From Denitratimonas yunnanensis (SeqCode) (lineage in GTDB: Bacteria; Pseudomonadota; Gammaproteobacteria; Xanthomonadales; Xanthomonadaceae): a stretch of 64,000 bases of DNA. This document shows positions 9,182 through 18,047 of the stretch, in pieces (position 1 is the first letter of the stretch; each line of letters starts with the position of its first letter). The position numbers and the translations under genes were made by a program. The notes under the pieces were generated by a model that worked only from the letters and a program-made list of their open reading frames with translations, did not search any database and was not told where the DNA came from. The stretch spans positions 310,001 to 374,000 of the forward strand of contig JAPMLR010000001.1 in the NCBI GenBank assembly GCA_026410415.1, in the 5' to 3' direction.

Positions 9182-10267
9182 ATGGCGCGCGCGTTCAATT
9201 TCAGCGCTGGCCCGGCAACCTTGCCGGAGGCGGTGCTGCGCCAGGCGCAGCAGGAGCTGCTGGAGTGGGGTGGTGAACGCGCATCGGTGATGGAGTTGTC
9301 GCACCGAGGCAAGGCGTTTGAAGCCATGGCGGCGCAGGCCGAAGCGGATCTGCGCGAACTCCTGCAGGTGCCGGACAACTACCGCGCGCTGTTCCTGCAA
9401 GGCGGTGCGACCCAGCATTTCGCCCAAGTGCCGATGAACCTGGCCACGCCGCAGCAAGGTGCCGACTACATCGTCACCGGCGCGTGGAGCGAAAAGGCCA
9501 TCGGCGAGGCGCGGCATTTCGTGCAGCCGCACGTGGCTGGCAGCAGCCAGTTCGATGGATTCCGCTCGATTCCGCCGCGCGCGCAATGGCGGTTGCGTGA
9601 AGACGCGGCTTACGTCCACATCGTTTCCAATGAAACCATCCACGGCGTGGAGTATTTCGACGCTCCCGATGCAGGCGGCGCGGCGCTGGTGGCAGACATG
9701 TCCTCGAACATCCTGTCGCGCCCCATCGATGTTTCGCGTTACGGGCTGATCTATGCCGGCGCGCAGAAGAACATCGGCCCGTCGGGTTTGGTCATCGTCA
9801 TCGTGCGCGACGACTTGTTGTCGCGCAGCGCTGGCCGCGTCGCACGCATCTTCGATTACGCCGCACATGCCAGGGAGGCTTCGCTCCTCAATACACCGCC
9901 GACGTTCGCGTGGTATCTGGCAGGTTTGGTGTTCCAGTGGCTGAGGGCGCAGGGCGGGTTGATCGAGATGGCGAAGATCAATGATCGCAAGGCCGCCGAT
10001 CTTTATGCCGCCATCGACGCTTCCGGCGGCTATTACGCCAATCATGTCGATCCGGCGGCGCGCTCGCGCATGAACGTGCCCTTCTTCCTGCATGATGCCG
10101 CGCTGGATGCGTTGTTCCTGGAGGAATCCAAAGCCGCCGGCCTGCTCGCACTCAAGGGGCATCGCGTGCTCGGCGGAATGCGTGCTTCCATCTACAACGC
10201 CATGCCATACGAGGGCGTGCGTGCATTGATCGATTTCATGCACGACTTCGCACGTCGTCACGGTTGA
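9182..10267 (+). CDS. serC: Phosphoserine aminotransferase
   Basis: A 361-residue class V PLP enzyme of the SerC family. It makes phosphoserine from 3-phosphohydroxypyruvate and also acts in the deoxyxylulose-5-phosphate-dependent route to pyridoxal phosphate. The N-terminus FNFSAGPATLPEAVL and the PLP lysine motif YAGAQKNIGPSG (Lys near residue 196) are diagnostic. Length is normal. It is first in the order serC-pheA-aroA seen in many gammaproteobacteria, which joins serine and aromatic amino-acid synthesis. The start is ATG at 9182, and the open frame upstream to 9128 is not conserved. Confidence 0.97.
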   Translation: MARAFNFSAGPATLPEAVLRQAQQELLEWGGERASVMELSHRGKAFEAMAAQAEADLRELLQVPDNYRALFLQGGATQHFAQVPMNLATPQQGADYIVTGAWSEKAIGEARHFVQPHVAGSSQFDGFRSIPPRAQWRLREDAAYVHIVSNETIHGVEYFDAPDAGGAALVADMSSNILSRPIDVSRYGLIYAGAQKNIGPSGLVIVIVRDDLLSRSAGRVARIFDYAAHAREASLLNTPPTFAWYLAGLVFQWLRAQGGLIEMAKINDRKAADLYAAIDASGGYYANHVDPAARSRMNVPFFLHDAALDALFLEESKAAGLLALKGHRVLGGMRASIYNAMPYEGVRALIDFMHDFARRHG

Positions 10268-10304
10268 TGCTCCCGCCTGCTCCCTTCTGTCCGTTCCTTT
10301 TGCG

Positions 10305-11441
10305 ATGGCTGTCCCGATGACGCCCCCGAAATCCCCCAAGTCGAAAAAATCCAAGGATGCCGTGCCGGCGCTGGCGCAGGTGCGCGAGCGCATCGACGCC
10401 ATCGATCGCCAGATCCAATCCCTGATCGCCGAACGTGCCGGTTTTGCATTGCAGGTCGGCAAGGCCAAAGGCAAGCTCGCCGCCGCAGTGGATTACTACC
10501 GCCCGGAGCGCGAGGCGCAGGTGCTGCGCATGGTGGTGGATCGCAACGAAGGGCCGCTCTCGGACGAAGTGCTGGTGCATGTGTTCCGGGAAGTCATGTC
10601 GGCCTGTCTGGCCCAGCAGGAGCCCCTGAAGATCGGCTATCTCGGCCCGGAAGGCACCTTCAGCCAGCAGGCCGTGCTCAAGCATTTCGGCCGTTCCGCG
10701 CATGGCTTGCCGCTGGCGAGCATCGAGGAAGTGTTTCAGGAAGTGGAAAGCGGCGCGGCCGATTTCGGCGTGGTGCCGGTGGAAAACTCCGGGCAGGGCA
10801 CGATCCAGGTCACGCTCGACATGTTCCTCACTTCGGGCCTGAAAATCTGCGGCGAAGTGGAATTGCGTGTGCATCAGTACCTGCTCTCGCGCAGCGGGCG
10901 GATTGAAGACATCGAGCGTATCTACGCGCATCCGCAGTCCTTCGCACAGACCGCCGGCTGGCTGCGCACGAACCTGCCGAAGATCGAGAAGATTCCGGTG
11001 TCCAGCAATGCCGAAGGCGCACGCCGCGCGCGCAGTGCCGACGATGCGGCAGCCATCGGTGGCGAGAGCGCCGGGCATGTCTACGGGCTGAAGAAAGTGG
11101 TGATGCAGCCGATCCATGACGACAAGGAAAACACCACCCGTTTCCTCGTCATCGGACGCAGGATCTTTCCGCCTTCCGGTCACGATCGCACTTCGATTCT
11201 GGTGTTCATCCACGACAAGCCGGGCGCGCTGTTCGATGTGCTCAGTCCTTTCGCCCGTCATGGCATCAGCATGAACCGGATCGAGTCGCGCCCCTCGCAT
11301 CAGGCCAAGTGGGAATACGCCTTTTTCATCGATCTTGCCGGCCATGTCGAGGATGCAGGCATGAAGCAGGCACTGGCCGAATTGGAAGCGCACGCGGCGC
11401 AGGTCAAGGTGCTGGGTTCCTATCCGGTAGCAGTGCCTTGA
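10305..11441 (+). CDS. pheA: Bifunctional chorismate mutase/prephenate dehydratase (P-protein)
   Basis: A 378-residue protein with three domains. An AroQ chorismate mutase (about 20-105) includes VRERIDAIDRQIQSLIAERA. The prephenate dehydratase starts at IGYLGPEGTFSQQA and includes VVPVENSGQGTIQ and the catalytic NTTRFLVIGR. An ACT domain from about 295 carries GALFDVLSPFARHGISMNRIESRP, where ESRP is the phenylalanine-binding element of feedback-inhibited enzymes. It converts chorismate to phenylpyruvate. The first 18 residues are Lys/Pro/Ser rich (PKSPKSKKSK), an unusual basic extension. ATG at 10314 is a possible alternative start. Confidence 0.96.
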   Translation: MAVPMTPPKSPKSKKSKDAVPALAQVRERIDAIDRQIQSLIAERAGFALQVGKAKGKLAAAVDYYRPEREAQVLRMVVDRNEGPLSDEVLVHVFREVMSACLAQQEPLKIGYLGPEGTFSQQAVLKHFGRSAHGLPLASIEEVFQEVESGAADFGVVPVENSGQGTIQVTLDMFLTSGLKICGEVELRVHQYLLSRSGRIEDIERIYAHPQSFAQTAGWLRTNLPKIEKIPVSSNAEGARRARSADDAAAIGGESAGHVYGLKKVVMQPIHDDKENTTRFLVIGRRIFPPSGHDRTSILVFIHDKPGALFDVLSPFARHGISMNRIESRPSHQAKWEYAFFIDLAGHVEDAGMKQALAELEAHAAQVKVLGSYPVAVP

Positions 11442-11520
11442 CGGGCGATACCGGGAATCCGGAATCAGGGAGCCGTAATCGGGATCGGAATGCTTGCAGC
11501 ATGGAATTGGGTGATCGTGG

Positions 11521-12834
11521 ATGAGCACATCGGTTGACTGGCTGGCCCAACGCGGCCATCCCCTGCGCGGAAGCCTCCGCGTTCCCGGCGACAAGTCGAT
11601 CTCGCACCGCGCGATGATGCTCGGCGCGCTGGCCGATGGCGTGTGCCATGTCTCGGGCTTTCTCGAAGGGCAAGACACGCTCGCCACCGCCGCCGCGTTC
11701 CGCGCGATGGGCGTGCGCATCGACGATGACGGCCCCGGACGCAAGCGCGTGCATGGCGTCGGCATCGATGGGCTGAAACCGCCTTCGGCCCCGATTGACT
11801 GCGGCAACGCCGGCACCGGCATGCGTCTGCTCGCCGGGCTGCTGGCCGGGCAGCGTTTCGACAGCGTGCTGATCGGCGATGAATCCCTGTCCAAACGCCC
11901 GATGCGCCGCGTCACCGAACCGCTGGCGCGCATGGGTGCACGCATCGATGCTGCCGAAGGTGGTTTGCCGCCGCTGCACATTCACGGTGGCCAGACGCTG
12001 GTCGGCGTCGAGCACGAGTTGCCGGTGGCCAGCGCCCAGGTGAAATCGGCGCTGCTCCTGGCGGGCCTTTACGCGCGGGGTGACACGACGGTGCACGAGC
12101 CACATCCGACCCGCGATTACACCGAGCGGATGCTGGCTGCGCTGGGCTGGCCGATTGAATTCTCGCCAGGTTTCGCCCGCCTGAGCGGCGGGCACCGGCT
12201 GCGTGCAGTCGATATCGTGGTGCCGAGCGACTTTTCCTCGGCCGCGTTCTTCCTCGTCGCTGCCAGCATCGTGCCCGGCTCGGAGCTGCTGCTCGAAGGC
12301 ATCGGCATGAATCCACGCCGCACCGGCCTGCTGCAAGCCTTGCGCTTGATGGGCGCGGATATCGTCGAACGCAATGCGCGCGAGGAGGGCGGTGAGCCGG
12401 TCGCCGACCTGTATGTGCGGCATGCGCCACTGCATGGCGTTGAAATCCCGGAAGGCATCGTGCCGGACATGATCGACGAATTCCCGGTGCTGTTCATCGC
12501 CGCGGCGGTGGCCTCGGGCACCACCGTGGTGCGCGGTGCGGCCGAGCTGCGGGTCAAGGAATCGGACCGCATCGCGGTGATGGCCACCGGCCTGCGCGCG
12601 ATGGGTGCGCGTGTGGATGAAACCCCGGATGGGGCGGTCATCCACGGTGGCACGGCGCTGGGTGGTGCGCAGGTGCAGGCACACCACGATCACCGCATCG
12701 CGATGAGTTTTGTGGTCGCGGCGCAATTGGCGTCGGCACCGGTGCGGATCCAAGGCTGCGAAACCGTCGCGACCTCGTTTCCCGGATTCCTGGAGCTGGC
12801 CAGAGGCTGCGGCATGGCGCTGGAACCGGCCTGA
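11521..12834 (+). CDS. aroA: 3-phosphoshikimate 1-carboxyvinyltransferase (EPSP synthase)
   Basis: A 437-residue enzyme of the shikimate pathway that condenses PEP with shikimate-3-phosphate. Family blocks are clear: LRVPGDKSISHRAMMLGALADG near residue 21, CGNAGTGMRLLAGLL near 92, SAQVKSALLLAG near 170 and the C-terminal DHRIAMSFVVAA. It follows pheA by 79 bases, giving serC-pheA-aroA, so phenylalanine and chorismate supply lie in one unit. The ATG at 11521 is directly preceded by a G-rich stretch (GATCGTGG). Length is typical. Confidence 0.97.
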   Translation: MSTSVDWLAQRGHPLRGSLRVPGDKSISHRAMMLGALADGVCHVSGFLEGQDTLATAAAFRAMGVRIDDDGPGRKRVHGVGIDGLKPPSAPIDCGNAGTGMRLLAGLLAGQRFDSVLIGDESLSKRPMRRVTEPLARMGARIDAAEGGLPPLHIHGGQTLVGVEHELPVASAQVKSALLLAGLYARGDTTVHEPHPTRDYTERMLAALGWPIEFSPGFARLSGGHRLRAVDIVVPSDFSSAAFFLVAASIVPGSELLLEGIGMNPRRTGLLQALRLMGADIVERNAREEGGEPVADLYVRHAPLHGVEIPEGIVPDMIDEFPVLFIAAAVASGTTVVRGAAELRVKESDRIAVMATGLRAMGARVDETPDGAVIHGGTALGGAQVQAHHDHRIAMSFVVAAQLASAPVRIQGCETVATSFPGFLELARGCGMALEPA

Positions 12835-12853
12835 AAGCCGTGCCGCAACCGCC

Positions 12854-13285
12854 TCAACGATAGACCAGCACCGGGATCGTGGAGTGCGTCAGCACTTTCT
12901 GGGTCTCGCTGCCAAGCAGCAACGCGGCGACGCCGCGCCGGCCGTGCGAGGCCATGAAGATCAGGTCGCAGGCGTGATCGGTGGCGGCATCGATGATGCC
13001 TTGCCAATGCGAGTCGCTCATGCCGGTGAAGGTTCGGCAAGGCACATCAGCGGCGGCGGCGCGTGCCGCGATCGCATCGACGTTGGCCTGGGCTTCCTTC
13101 ATCGCCTGTTCGACGACGAGGGTCTGATCCACGTAGGCCTGCTCGGCAAACGGCAGGGTGTAGACCTCTGCGCCGCTCCATGCCACCAGACGCGCACCCA
13201 GTATCTTTGCCAGTTCGATCGCCGCATCCGCGGCTTTGTGCGACAGCTCCGAGCCGTCGGTGGGAAACAGGATGGTCTTGTACAT
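12854..13285 (-). CDS. Universal stress protein (UspA family)
   Basis: A 143-residue Usp domain: MYKTILFPTDGSELSHKA at the start and the ATP-binding G-rich loop GRRGVAALLLGSETQKVL before HSTIPVLVYR. A nucleotide-binding stress protein is predicted. The frame is open upstream to 13342, but the extra 19 codons contain an imperfect repeat (MPQHGDEGKVA, MPQHGDAA) and lack family similarity. The ATG at 13285 has GGAGAC about eight bases upstream. It converges with aroA across 19 bases. Confidence 0.93.
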   Translation of the reverse strand: MYKTILFPTDGSELSHKAADAAIELAKILGARLVAWSGAEVYTLPFAEQAYVDQTLVVEQAMKEAQANVDAIAARAAAADVPCRTFTGMSDSHWQGIIDAATDHACDLIFMASHGRRGVAALLLGSETQKVLTHSTIPVLVYR

Positions 13286-13362
13286 CGCAGCGTCTCCGTG
13301 TTGGGGCATGGCCACTTTGCCCTCGTCGCCGTGCTGCGGCATTGATTGAGGTCAATCCGCGT

Positions 13363-13680
13363 TCAGCGTGGCTGGAACGCGATGATGCCCATGCCGATCA
13401 GAGCGACCAATGCACCGGCGATATCCCACGGTGTGGGACGCACGCCATCCACCGCCCATAACCAGACAAGCGCCATGCCGATGTAGACCCCACCATAGGC
13501 TGCATAGACGCGCCCGGCAGCGGTGCCGTGCAGCGTCAGCAGCCAGGCGAACGCAGCCAGGCTGAGTGCTGCGGGCAACAGCAGCCAGGCCGAGCGGCCT
13601 TGCTTGAGCCACAGCCAAGGCAGGTAGCAGCCGATGATTTCGGCCAGCGCGGTGACGAGGTAGAGCAGCAGGGTTTTCAT
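13363..13680 (-). CDS. YnfA family small multidrug-resistance-like membrane protein
   Basis: A 105-residue protein with four hydrophobic helices and no signal peptide. Family features are [18 protein letters not shown] (helix 1) and [21 protein letters not shown] plus a C-terminal [16 protein letters not shown]. YnfA proteins are distant relatives of SMR exporters and sit in the inner membrane. Transport of cationic compounds is known for some homologues only. It is a single minus-strand gene between a universal stress gene and a divergent MFS exporter, 109 bases from the exporter start. Confidence 0.93.
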   Translation of the reverse strand: MKTLLLYLVTALAEIIGCYLPWLWLKQGRSAWLLLPAALSLAAFAWLLTLHGTAAGRVYAAYGGVYIGMALVWLWAVDGVRPTPWDIAGALVALIGMGIIAFQPR

Positions 13681-13789
13681 GGGTGACCGAAGTGACGCCG
13701 GACAAGGGCTGGAATCGTACGTGCACGGGCGCTCAGCGTGGGTTTCCATCGCACCGATACAATGACTGCTTTCATCCCTGTTGATCCTC

Positions 13790-15040
13790 ATGACCACCCA
13801 CTCGCGCGCCTTCCTCTGGCGTCTCGCCTTGCTGCTGGCCGGATTGTCGATGTTCGGTCCGTTCGCCATCGACGCGATCTTTCCGGCGTTCCCGGAATTG
13901 CAGGCGCAGTTCGGCGTGTCGCACGCTGCGGTACAGCAGAGCATCAGCGTGTACCTGATCGCCTACGCGCTGATGAGCGTGTTCCACGGGCCGGTATCGG
14001 ACGCGGTCGGACGGCGGCCGGTGATTCTCGTGGGGGTGGCGGTGTTCGTGCTGGCATGCGTGGGCGCAGCCCAATCACAGAGCCTGTTCTGGTTGCTGGT
14101 GTTCCGCGCGTTGCAGGGCATTTCGGCCGGTGCCGGATTGATCGTCGGGCGCGCACTGATTCGCGATTGTCTGGAAGGCGATGCTGCGCAGCGGCTGATG
14201 GCGCAGGCCACGATGATCTTCTCGATCGCACCGGCGATCGCGCCCATCGTCGGCGGCTGGATCCTTGGCTGGACGAGTTGGCACGGCATCTTCTGGGCGA
14301 TGGCGATCTTCTCTTCGCTGGTATTCATCGCGTGCCTTGTCTGGCTGCCCGAAACCCATCCCCTCGCGGCGCGCACGCGGTTGCGGATCGGGTCTCTCGC
14401 CCGTGGAAGCTGGGCGATCCTCGGCAATCGTCGATTCCTGTTGCTGGCGATGGCGGCCTGCTTCAATTTCGGGGCGTTGTTCATCTACATCGTATCCGCG
14501 CCCGCGGTGGTGCTGGATCATCTTCAGCTCAATCAGCAGCAGTTCGGCTGGCTGTTCGTGCCGATCGTGGTTGGACTCATGATCGGTTCGCTCCTGTCCA
14601 GTCGCCTGGCGGGGCGCCTGAGTCAATCGGCCACGGCAAAGCTGGGATTTGGCCTGTCCGCACTCGCGGCCCTGTCCAACCTGATCTACAACCTCGTCGT
14701 GGATCAGGCGGTGGCGCCGTGGGCGGTGCTGTCGCTTGGGTTGAGCGCCTGTGGCATCGGGCTGGTGTTTCCATTGCTGACCATCGCGATGCTGGACATG
14801 TACCCGCGCCAGCGCGGCATGGCGGCATCGATGCAGGCGTTCACCGGACTGACGTTCAACGCCGTCCTGGCCGGTGCGGTCGCGCCGTTGCTGGCGCCGA
14901 ACCGCCTCGGTCTGGCAGTGGTCGCGCTCGCCATGTGCGCGGCTGCCATCGGCCTGTGGTGGCGATACCGCCTCGGCATCCGGCGTGAGCCTTCGCCAGT
15001 GCCGTCGCCGCAGTTGCTCGACGGCGCAGAACGCCTGTAG
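13790..15040 (+). CDS. Bcr/CflA-type MFS drug exporter
   Basis: A 416-residue inner-membrane carrier with 12 predicted helices. It shows the DHA1 signature between helices 2 and 3 ([16 protein letters not shown]), motif C-like [21 protein letters not shown], and [19 protein letters not shown] in helix 1, which is characteristic of Bcr/CflA. Homologues export bicyclomycin, chloramphenicol or related compounds by proton antiport, and the substrate here is unknown. A TTG in frame nine bases upstream (13781) is an alternative start. The hutG gene follows 14 bases downstream and may be cotranscribed. Confidence 0.92.
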   Translation: MTTHSRAFLWRLALLLAGLSMFGPFAIDAIFPAFPELQAQFGVSHAAVQQSISVYLIAYALMSVFHGPVSDAVGRRPVILVGVAVFVLACVGAAQSQSLFWLLVFRALQGISAGAGLIVGRALIRDCLEGDAAQRLMAQATMIFSIAPAIAPIVGGWILGWTSWHGIFWAMAIFSSLVFIACLVWLPETHPLAARTRLRIGSLARGSWAILGNRRFLLLAMAACFNFGALFIYIVSAPAVVLDHLQLNQQQFGWLFVPIVVGLMIGSLLSSRLAGRLSQSATAKLGFGLSALAALSNLIYNLVVDQAVAPWAVLSLGLSACGIGLVFPLLTIAMLDMYPRQRGMAASMQAFTGLTFNAVLAGAVAPLLAPNRLGLAVVALAMCAAAIGLWWRYRLGIRREPSPVPSPQLLDGAERL

Positions 15041-15054
15041 GCAAAATCGCACGA

Positions 15055-15834
15055 ATGGATATGTTCACGCTGGAACGCGGCACCGCGCCGTTGCTGATCA
15101 GCCTGCCGCATGATGGCAGCCACATCCCCGAATCCTTGCGCGCACGCATGCTGCCGAGCGCGCAAGCGGCGCCGGATACCGATTGGCATGTGTCGCAGCT
15201 CTATGCGTTCGCGCGCGAACTGGGTGCGTCGATCCTGCGGCCGCATCATTCGCGTTACGTGGTCGATCTGAACCGGCCGCCGGATGATGTTTCGCTGTAT
15301 CCGGGTCAGAACACCACGGGCCTCTGTCCACAGGTGCAGTTTTCCGGCGAGCCGGTTTATCTGCCCGGGCAGGCGCCTTCGCCCGAGGAGATCTTCGCAC
15401 GCGTGACCACGTACTGGCAGCCGTATCACGCCGCGTTGCAGGAAGAACTGGCGCGCTTGCGCCGCCTGCACGAGCGCGTGGTGTTGTGGGAAGGTCACTC
15501 GATCCGGGGTGAGCTGCCGTTTTTGTTCGAGGGCCAGCTTCCCGATCTCAACCTCGGCACCGTGAATGGCGGCAGTTGCTCACCGGCGATGCAGGCGCGA
15601 CTGGAAGCCGTGCTTGCCGCGCAAAGCGACTACAGCCACATCGTCAATGGCCGCTTCAAAGGCGGCTACATCACCCGTCACTATGGAAATCCGGCGGCGG
15701 GCATCGATGCGGTGCAACTGGAGCTGGCGCAGCGCAGCTACATGGATGAAACCAGTACGGACTATCTGCCCGAGCGTGCCGAACGCTTGCACCGCACGGT
15801 GCTGCGGCCATTGCTGGAAGCGGCGATTTCGTGA
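15055..15834 (+). CDS. hutG: N-formylglutamate deformylase
   Basis: A 259-residue N-formylglutamate amidohydrolase, the last step of the five-step histidine degradation route (formylglutamate to glutamate and formate). Motifs are LLISLPHDGSHIP near residue 13, RYVVDLNRPPDD near 67, WEGHSIRGELPFLF near 145, and GRFKGGYITRHYG near 200. Length is typical. No other hut gene is in the window, so it is either displaced from a hut cluster or used for another formyl-amide. It is closely spaced after the MFS exporter. Confidence 0.93.
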   Translation: MDMFTLERGTAPLLISLPHDGSHIPESLRARMLPSAQAAPDTDWHVSQLYAFARELGASILRPHHSRYVVDLNRPPDDVSLYPGQNTTGLCPQVQFSGEPVYLPGQAPSPEEIFARVTTYWQPYHAALQEELARLRRLHERVVLWEGHSIRGELPFLFEGQLPDLNLGTVNGGSCSPAMQARLEAVLAAQSDYSHIVNGRFKGGYITRHYGNPAAGIDAVQLELAQRSYMDETSTDYLPERAERLHRTVLRPLLEAAIS

Positions 15835-15928
15835 TCCGGCGGACGAATGGCTGAAACCACCTGTGCACGAGCGATGCTGCCCGTGGCGTGCGATGTCACC
15901 GTACTTGCGTGAGTGAAGAAAACGGCCT

Positions 15929-16252
15929 CTAGCCCGGTGCGCAATAGATGCCATGCAAGGTCTGGATGATCTGGAAGGCCGGGCCGGGCGCGAGTGAGTA
16001 GAAAATGGTTTGTGCCTCGCGCCGGGTTTCCACCAGCCCTTCCTCTCGCAGCACCGCAAGATGCTGCGAGAGCGCGGATTGCGAGAGATCCAGAAGAGCG
16101 TTCAGTTCGCCCACCGAACGCTCGGTTTCGGCCAGCAGGCACAGAATCATCAGGCGTCGTTCGTTGGCCAATGCCTTGAGCAGTTGCGTGGCGGCACCGG
16201 CGTGGCCACGCATGGTGGCCGGGTCAATGGCGACAGTGGAATCGATCGACAT
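15929..16252 (-). CDS. ArsR family persulfide/redox sensor (BigR/SqrR/YgaV-like)
   Basis: A 107-residue winged-helix repressor. The recognition region is LSQSALSQHLAVLREEGLVE. Two cysteines, Cys38 (ERRLMILCLL) and Cys104 (GIYCAPG), occupy the places of the two reactive cysteines of SqrR and BigR, which form a polysulfide bridge and release DNA when sulfide or persulfide rises. Its neighbours are a rhodanese (same strand, six bases upstream) and, divergently, a DUF2892 protein, an RND pump, thioredoxin and OsmC, matching the known BigR/YgaV gene setting. Repression through the AT-rich operator at 16663-16702 is predicted. Confidence 0.9.
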   Translation of the reverse strand: MSIDSTVAIDPATMRGHAGAATQLLKALANERRLMILCLLAETERSVGELNALLDLSQSALSQHLAVLREEGLVETRREAQTIFYSLAPGPAFQIIQTLHGIYCAPG

Positions 16253-16258
16253 CGCGTA

Positions 16259-16648
16259 TCACTCGGTCGTCATCGCAAGCCCTGCATCACGCCACGCGGT
16301 GATGCCTCCGGTCAGGGATCGGACGTCCTGAAAACCCAGGCGTTGCAAGCTGTCGGCGGCCAGCGCGGAGCGGCCACCGCTCAGGCAATAAAGCACGATC
16401 GAGCGCTGCCGATCAGCCAGTGCCGGGCTGCTGGCACAAGCCAGCGCGGGGTGCGCTTCGATCTTGAACTCCAGCACGCCGCGCGGAAGGTTGATGGCGC
16501 CTGGCAGGTGGCCTTCGGCGTATTCGCCCGGTTCGCGCACGTCGATCAGCACCCGGGCGGGATCGTCGGATGCCTTCAACTGGGTGGCGGAGACTTGCTT
16601 GATGCGGACGTGGGCGTCGGCCACGAGGTCGTTGGCGGTCAAGGTCAT
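16259..16648 (-). CDS. Rhodanese-like sulfurtransferase
   Basis: A 129-residue single rhodanese domain. The active loop CLSGGR starts with the catalytic Cys88 (IVLYCLSGGRSALAA). LIDVREPGEYAEGHLPGAINLPRG is the family signature. It would pass sulfane sulfur between thiols or cyanide. A gene for a BigR/SqrR-type sensor follows after six bases, so enzyme and regulator are made together. The ATG at 16648 lies just downstream of the palindromic operator, so the pair is probably self-controlled by sulfide. Confidence 0.93.
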   Translation of the reverse strand: MTLTANDLVADAHVRIKQVSATQLKASDDPARVLIDVREPGEYAEGHLPGAINLPRGVLEFKIEAHPALACASSPALADRQRSIVLYCLSGGRSALAADSLQRLGFQDVRSLTGGITAWRDAGLAMTTE

Positions 16649-16662
16649 GTCATGCTCCTTTG

Positions 16663-16702
16663 ATTAGTTGACACTAATATAAGTGATGACTAATATTATC
16701 AC
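16663..16702. promoter_or_regulatory. AT-rich divergent operator between rhodanese-repressor and the pump operon
   Basis: An AT-rich island in GC-rich surroundings. A perfect palindrome ATTAGT-TGAC-ACTAAT lies at 16663-16678. GTGAT (16683-16687) is matched by ATCAC (16698-16702). The octamer ACTAATAT occurs twice (16673-16680 and 16689-16696), 16 bases apart. It lies in the 106-base gap between two divergent transcription units, the expected place for the BigR-like repressor to act on both. Confidence 0.7.
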
Positions 16703-16754
16703 GACCCGGCGTGATCCTCTCGCCGGTCAATCCCGAGCCTTCAGGAGTTGCGTG

Positions 16755-16958
16755 ATGAACGTCGATCGAGCTGTGTTGGCATTTGCTGGTGTGATGGTGC
16801 TGTTGAGCGCCGTGTTGGCGTATGCGGTTTCGCCGTGGTGGCTGCTGTTGACCGGTTTCGTTGGTCTCAATCTGCTTCAGGCCAGCGTCACCGGCTTCTG
16901 TCCGGCGGCCATCCTGTTTGGAAAACTGGGCATCAAATCCGGCTGCGCGTTCAAGTGA
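16755..16958 (+). CDS. DUF2892 small membrane protein (YgaP C-terminal-like)
   Basis: A 67-residue inner-membrane protein: MNVDRAVLAFAGVMVLL, then two membrane helices with a short loop, then SVTGFCPAAILFGKLGI, the conserved cysteine block of DUF2892. In E. coli YgaP the same segment is fused to a rhodanese domain, and here the rhodanese is a separate divergent gene. Persulfide handling at the membrane is a reasonable guess from family and context. The ATG at 16755 is preceded by AGGAG (16743-16747), which settles it over the longer open frame from 16683. Confidence 0.9.
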   Translation: MNVDRAVLAFAGVMVLLSAVLAYAVSPWWLLLTGFVGLNLLQASVTGFCPAAILFGKLGIKSGCAFK

Positions 16959-16969
16959 GATGTGTCCGC

Positions 16970-18046
16970 ATGCGTCTGATTTCACGATGGTTTCTGCTTG
17001 GCATCGCGTTGGCGCTGGCGGCCTGTTCTTCCGGCCCTGATGGCAATGAAGTCGCGCCGGTGCCGGTGGCTTCGCTGGTCACGCTGACCGTTGCCGGCAC
17101 CGAGGTGGCACGCGAGCGTGACTGGGACGGGCGCATCGAAGCCATCGAGCACGCCACGCTGGCCGCCCAGACTGGCGGGCGAGTGGCCGATCTTTTCTTC
17201 GACGTGGGTGACGTGGTCGAGGAGGGGGCGGTGGTGGTGCGCTTCACCGCCGTGGAACAGCAATCCGGCCAGCGTCAGGCGCAGGCGGCGCTGGAGGCGG
17301 CGCGTGCCAGTGCGGCGGAAGCGCAGGCCAACTTCCGTCGCATCGAGGACATTCATGCACGCAGGTTGGTGGCCAAGTCCGAATTCGATCGCGCCCGTGC
17401 TGCGTCCGATGCCGCACAGGCGCAGCTCGCTGCCGCGCGCGCTGCACTCAAGACCGCCGATGAGCACGTTGGCTACACCGCTATCCGTGCGCCGTATCGT
17501 GGTGTGGTGACGGCCCGCCATGTGGAGCCTGGTGAAACCGTGTCGCCCGGTCAGCCGTTGCTGTCCGGTCTGTCGCTGGATCGCCTGCGTTTGCTGGTGG
17601 CGCTGCCGCAGAGCGAGGCGACGCGCATCCGCTCCGATACTCGTGCCGTGGTCGTGACCGATGATGGTCGGCGAATCCTCGCCACTCGCGTCACCGTGTT
17701 TCCCCAGGCCGATGCGGTTTCGAGCACGGTCGGCGTTCGTCTCGACTTGCCCGAGGGCGAAACGGGATTGATGCCGGGCATGAGCGCCAAGGCCGTGTTC
17801 GAGTTGGGTCAGGCGCAGGCAATCCTTGTCCCGACCACGGCAGTGGCCGTGCGTGGCGAAGTGGAATCGGTGTACGTCATCCGCGCGGATGGTTTGATCG
17901 GCCTGCGACAGGTTCGCACGGGGCGCAGGCAGGATGGTGAGGTCGAGATACTCGCCGGTTTGACGCCGGGCGAACAGGTGGCTGCCGATGCCGCGCAGGC
18001 GCTTCAGGCGCGCCGCACGCAGCGTGCGCAGATGGCGGAGCAATGA
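16970..18046 (+). CDS. RND efflux periplasmic adaptor (membrane fusion lipoprotein)
   Basis: A 358-residue adaptor with a lipoprotein signal (LALAACSS, Cys near residue 19). Family parts in order: a lipoyl half motif (AAQTGGRVADLFFDVGDVVEEG), a coiled coil of Ala/Arg/Gln (about 90-150), the second lipoyl half (YTAIRAPYRGVVTARHVEPGE), then a beta-barrel and membrane-proximal domain ending ARRTQRAQMAEQ. It would link the inner-membrane pump encoded next (one base between stop and start) to an outer-membrane channel that is not in this window. The position behind a BigR-like operator suggests sulfide or thiol stress control. Confidence 0.93.
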   Translation: MRLISRWFLLGIALALAACSSGPDGNEVAPVPVASLVTLTVAGTEVARERDWDGRIEAIEHATLAAQTGGRVADLFFDVGDVVEEGAVVVRFTAVEQQSGQRQAQAALEAARASAAEAQANFRRIEDIHARRLVAKSEFDRARAASDAAQAQLAAARAALKTADEHVGYTAIRAPYRGVVTARHVEPGETVSPGQPLLSGLSLDRLRLLVALPQSEATRIRSDTRAVVVTDDGRRILATRVTVFPQADAVSSTVGVRLDLPEGETGLMPGMSAKAVFELGQAQAILVPTTAVAVRGEVESVYVIRADGLIGLRQVRTGRRQDGEVEILAGLTPGEQVAADAAQALQARRTQRAQMAEQ

Positions 18047-18047
18047 C

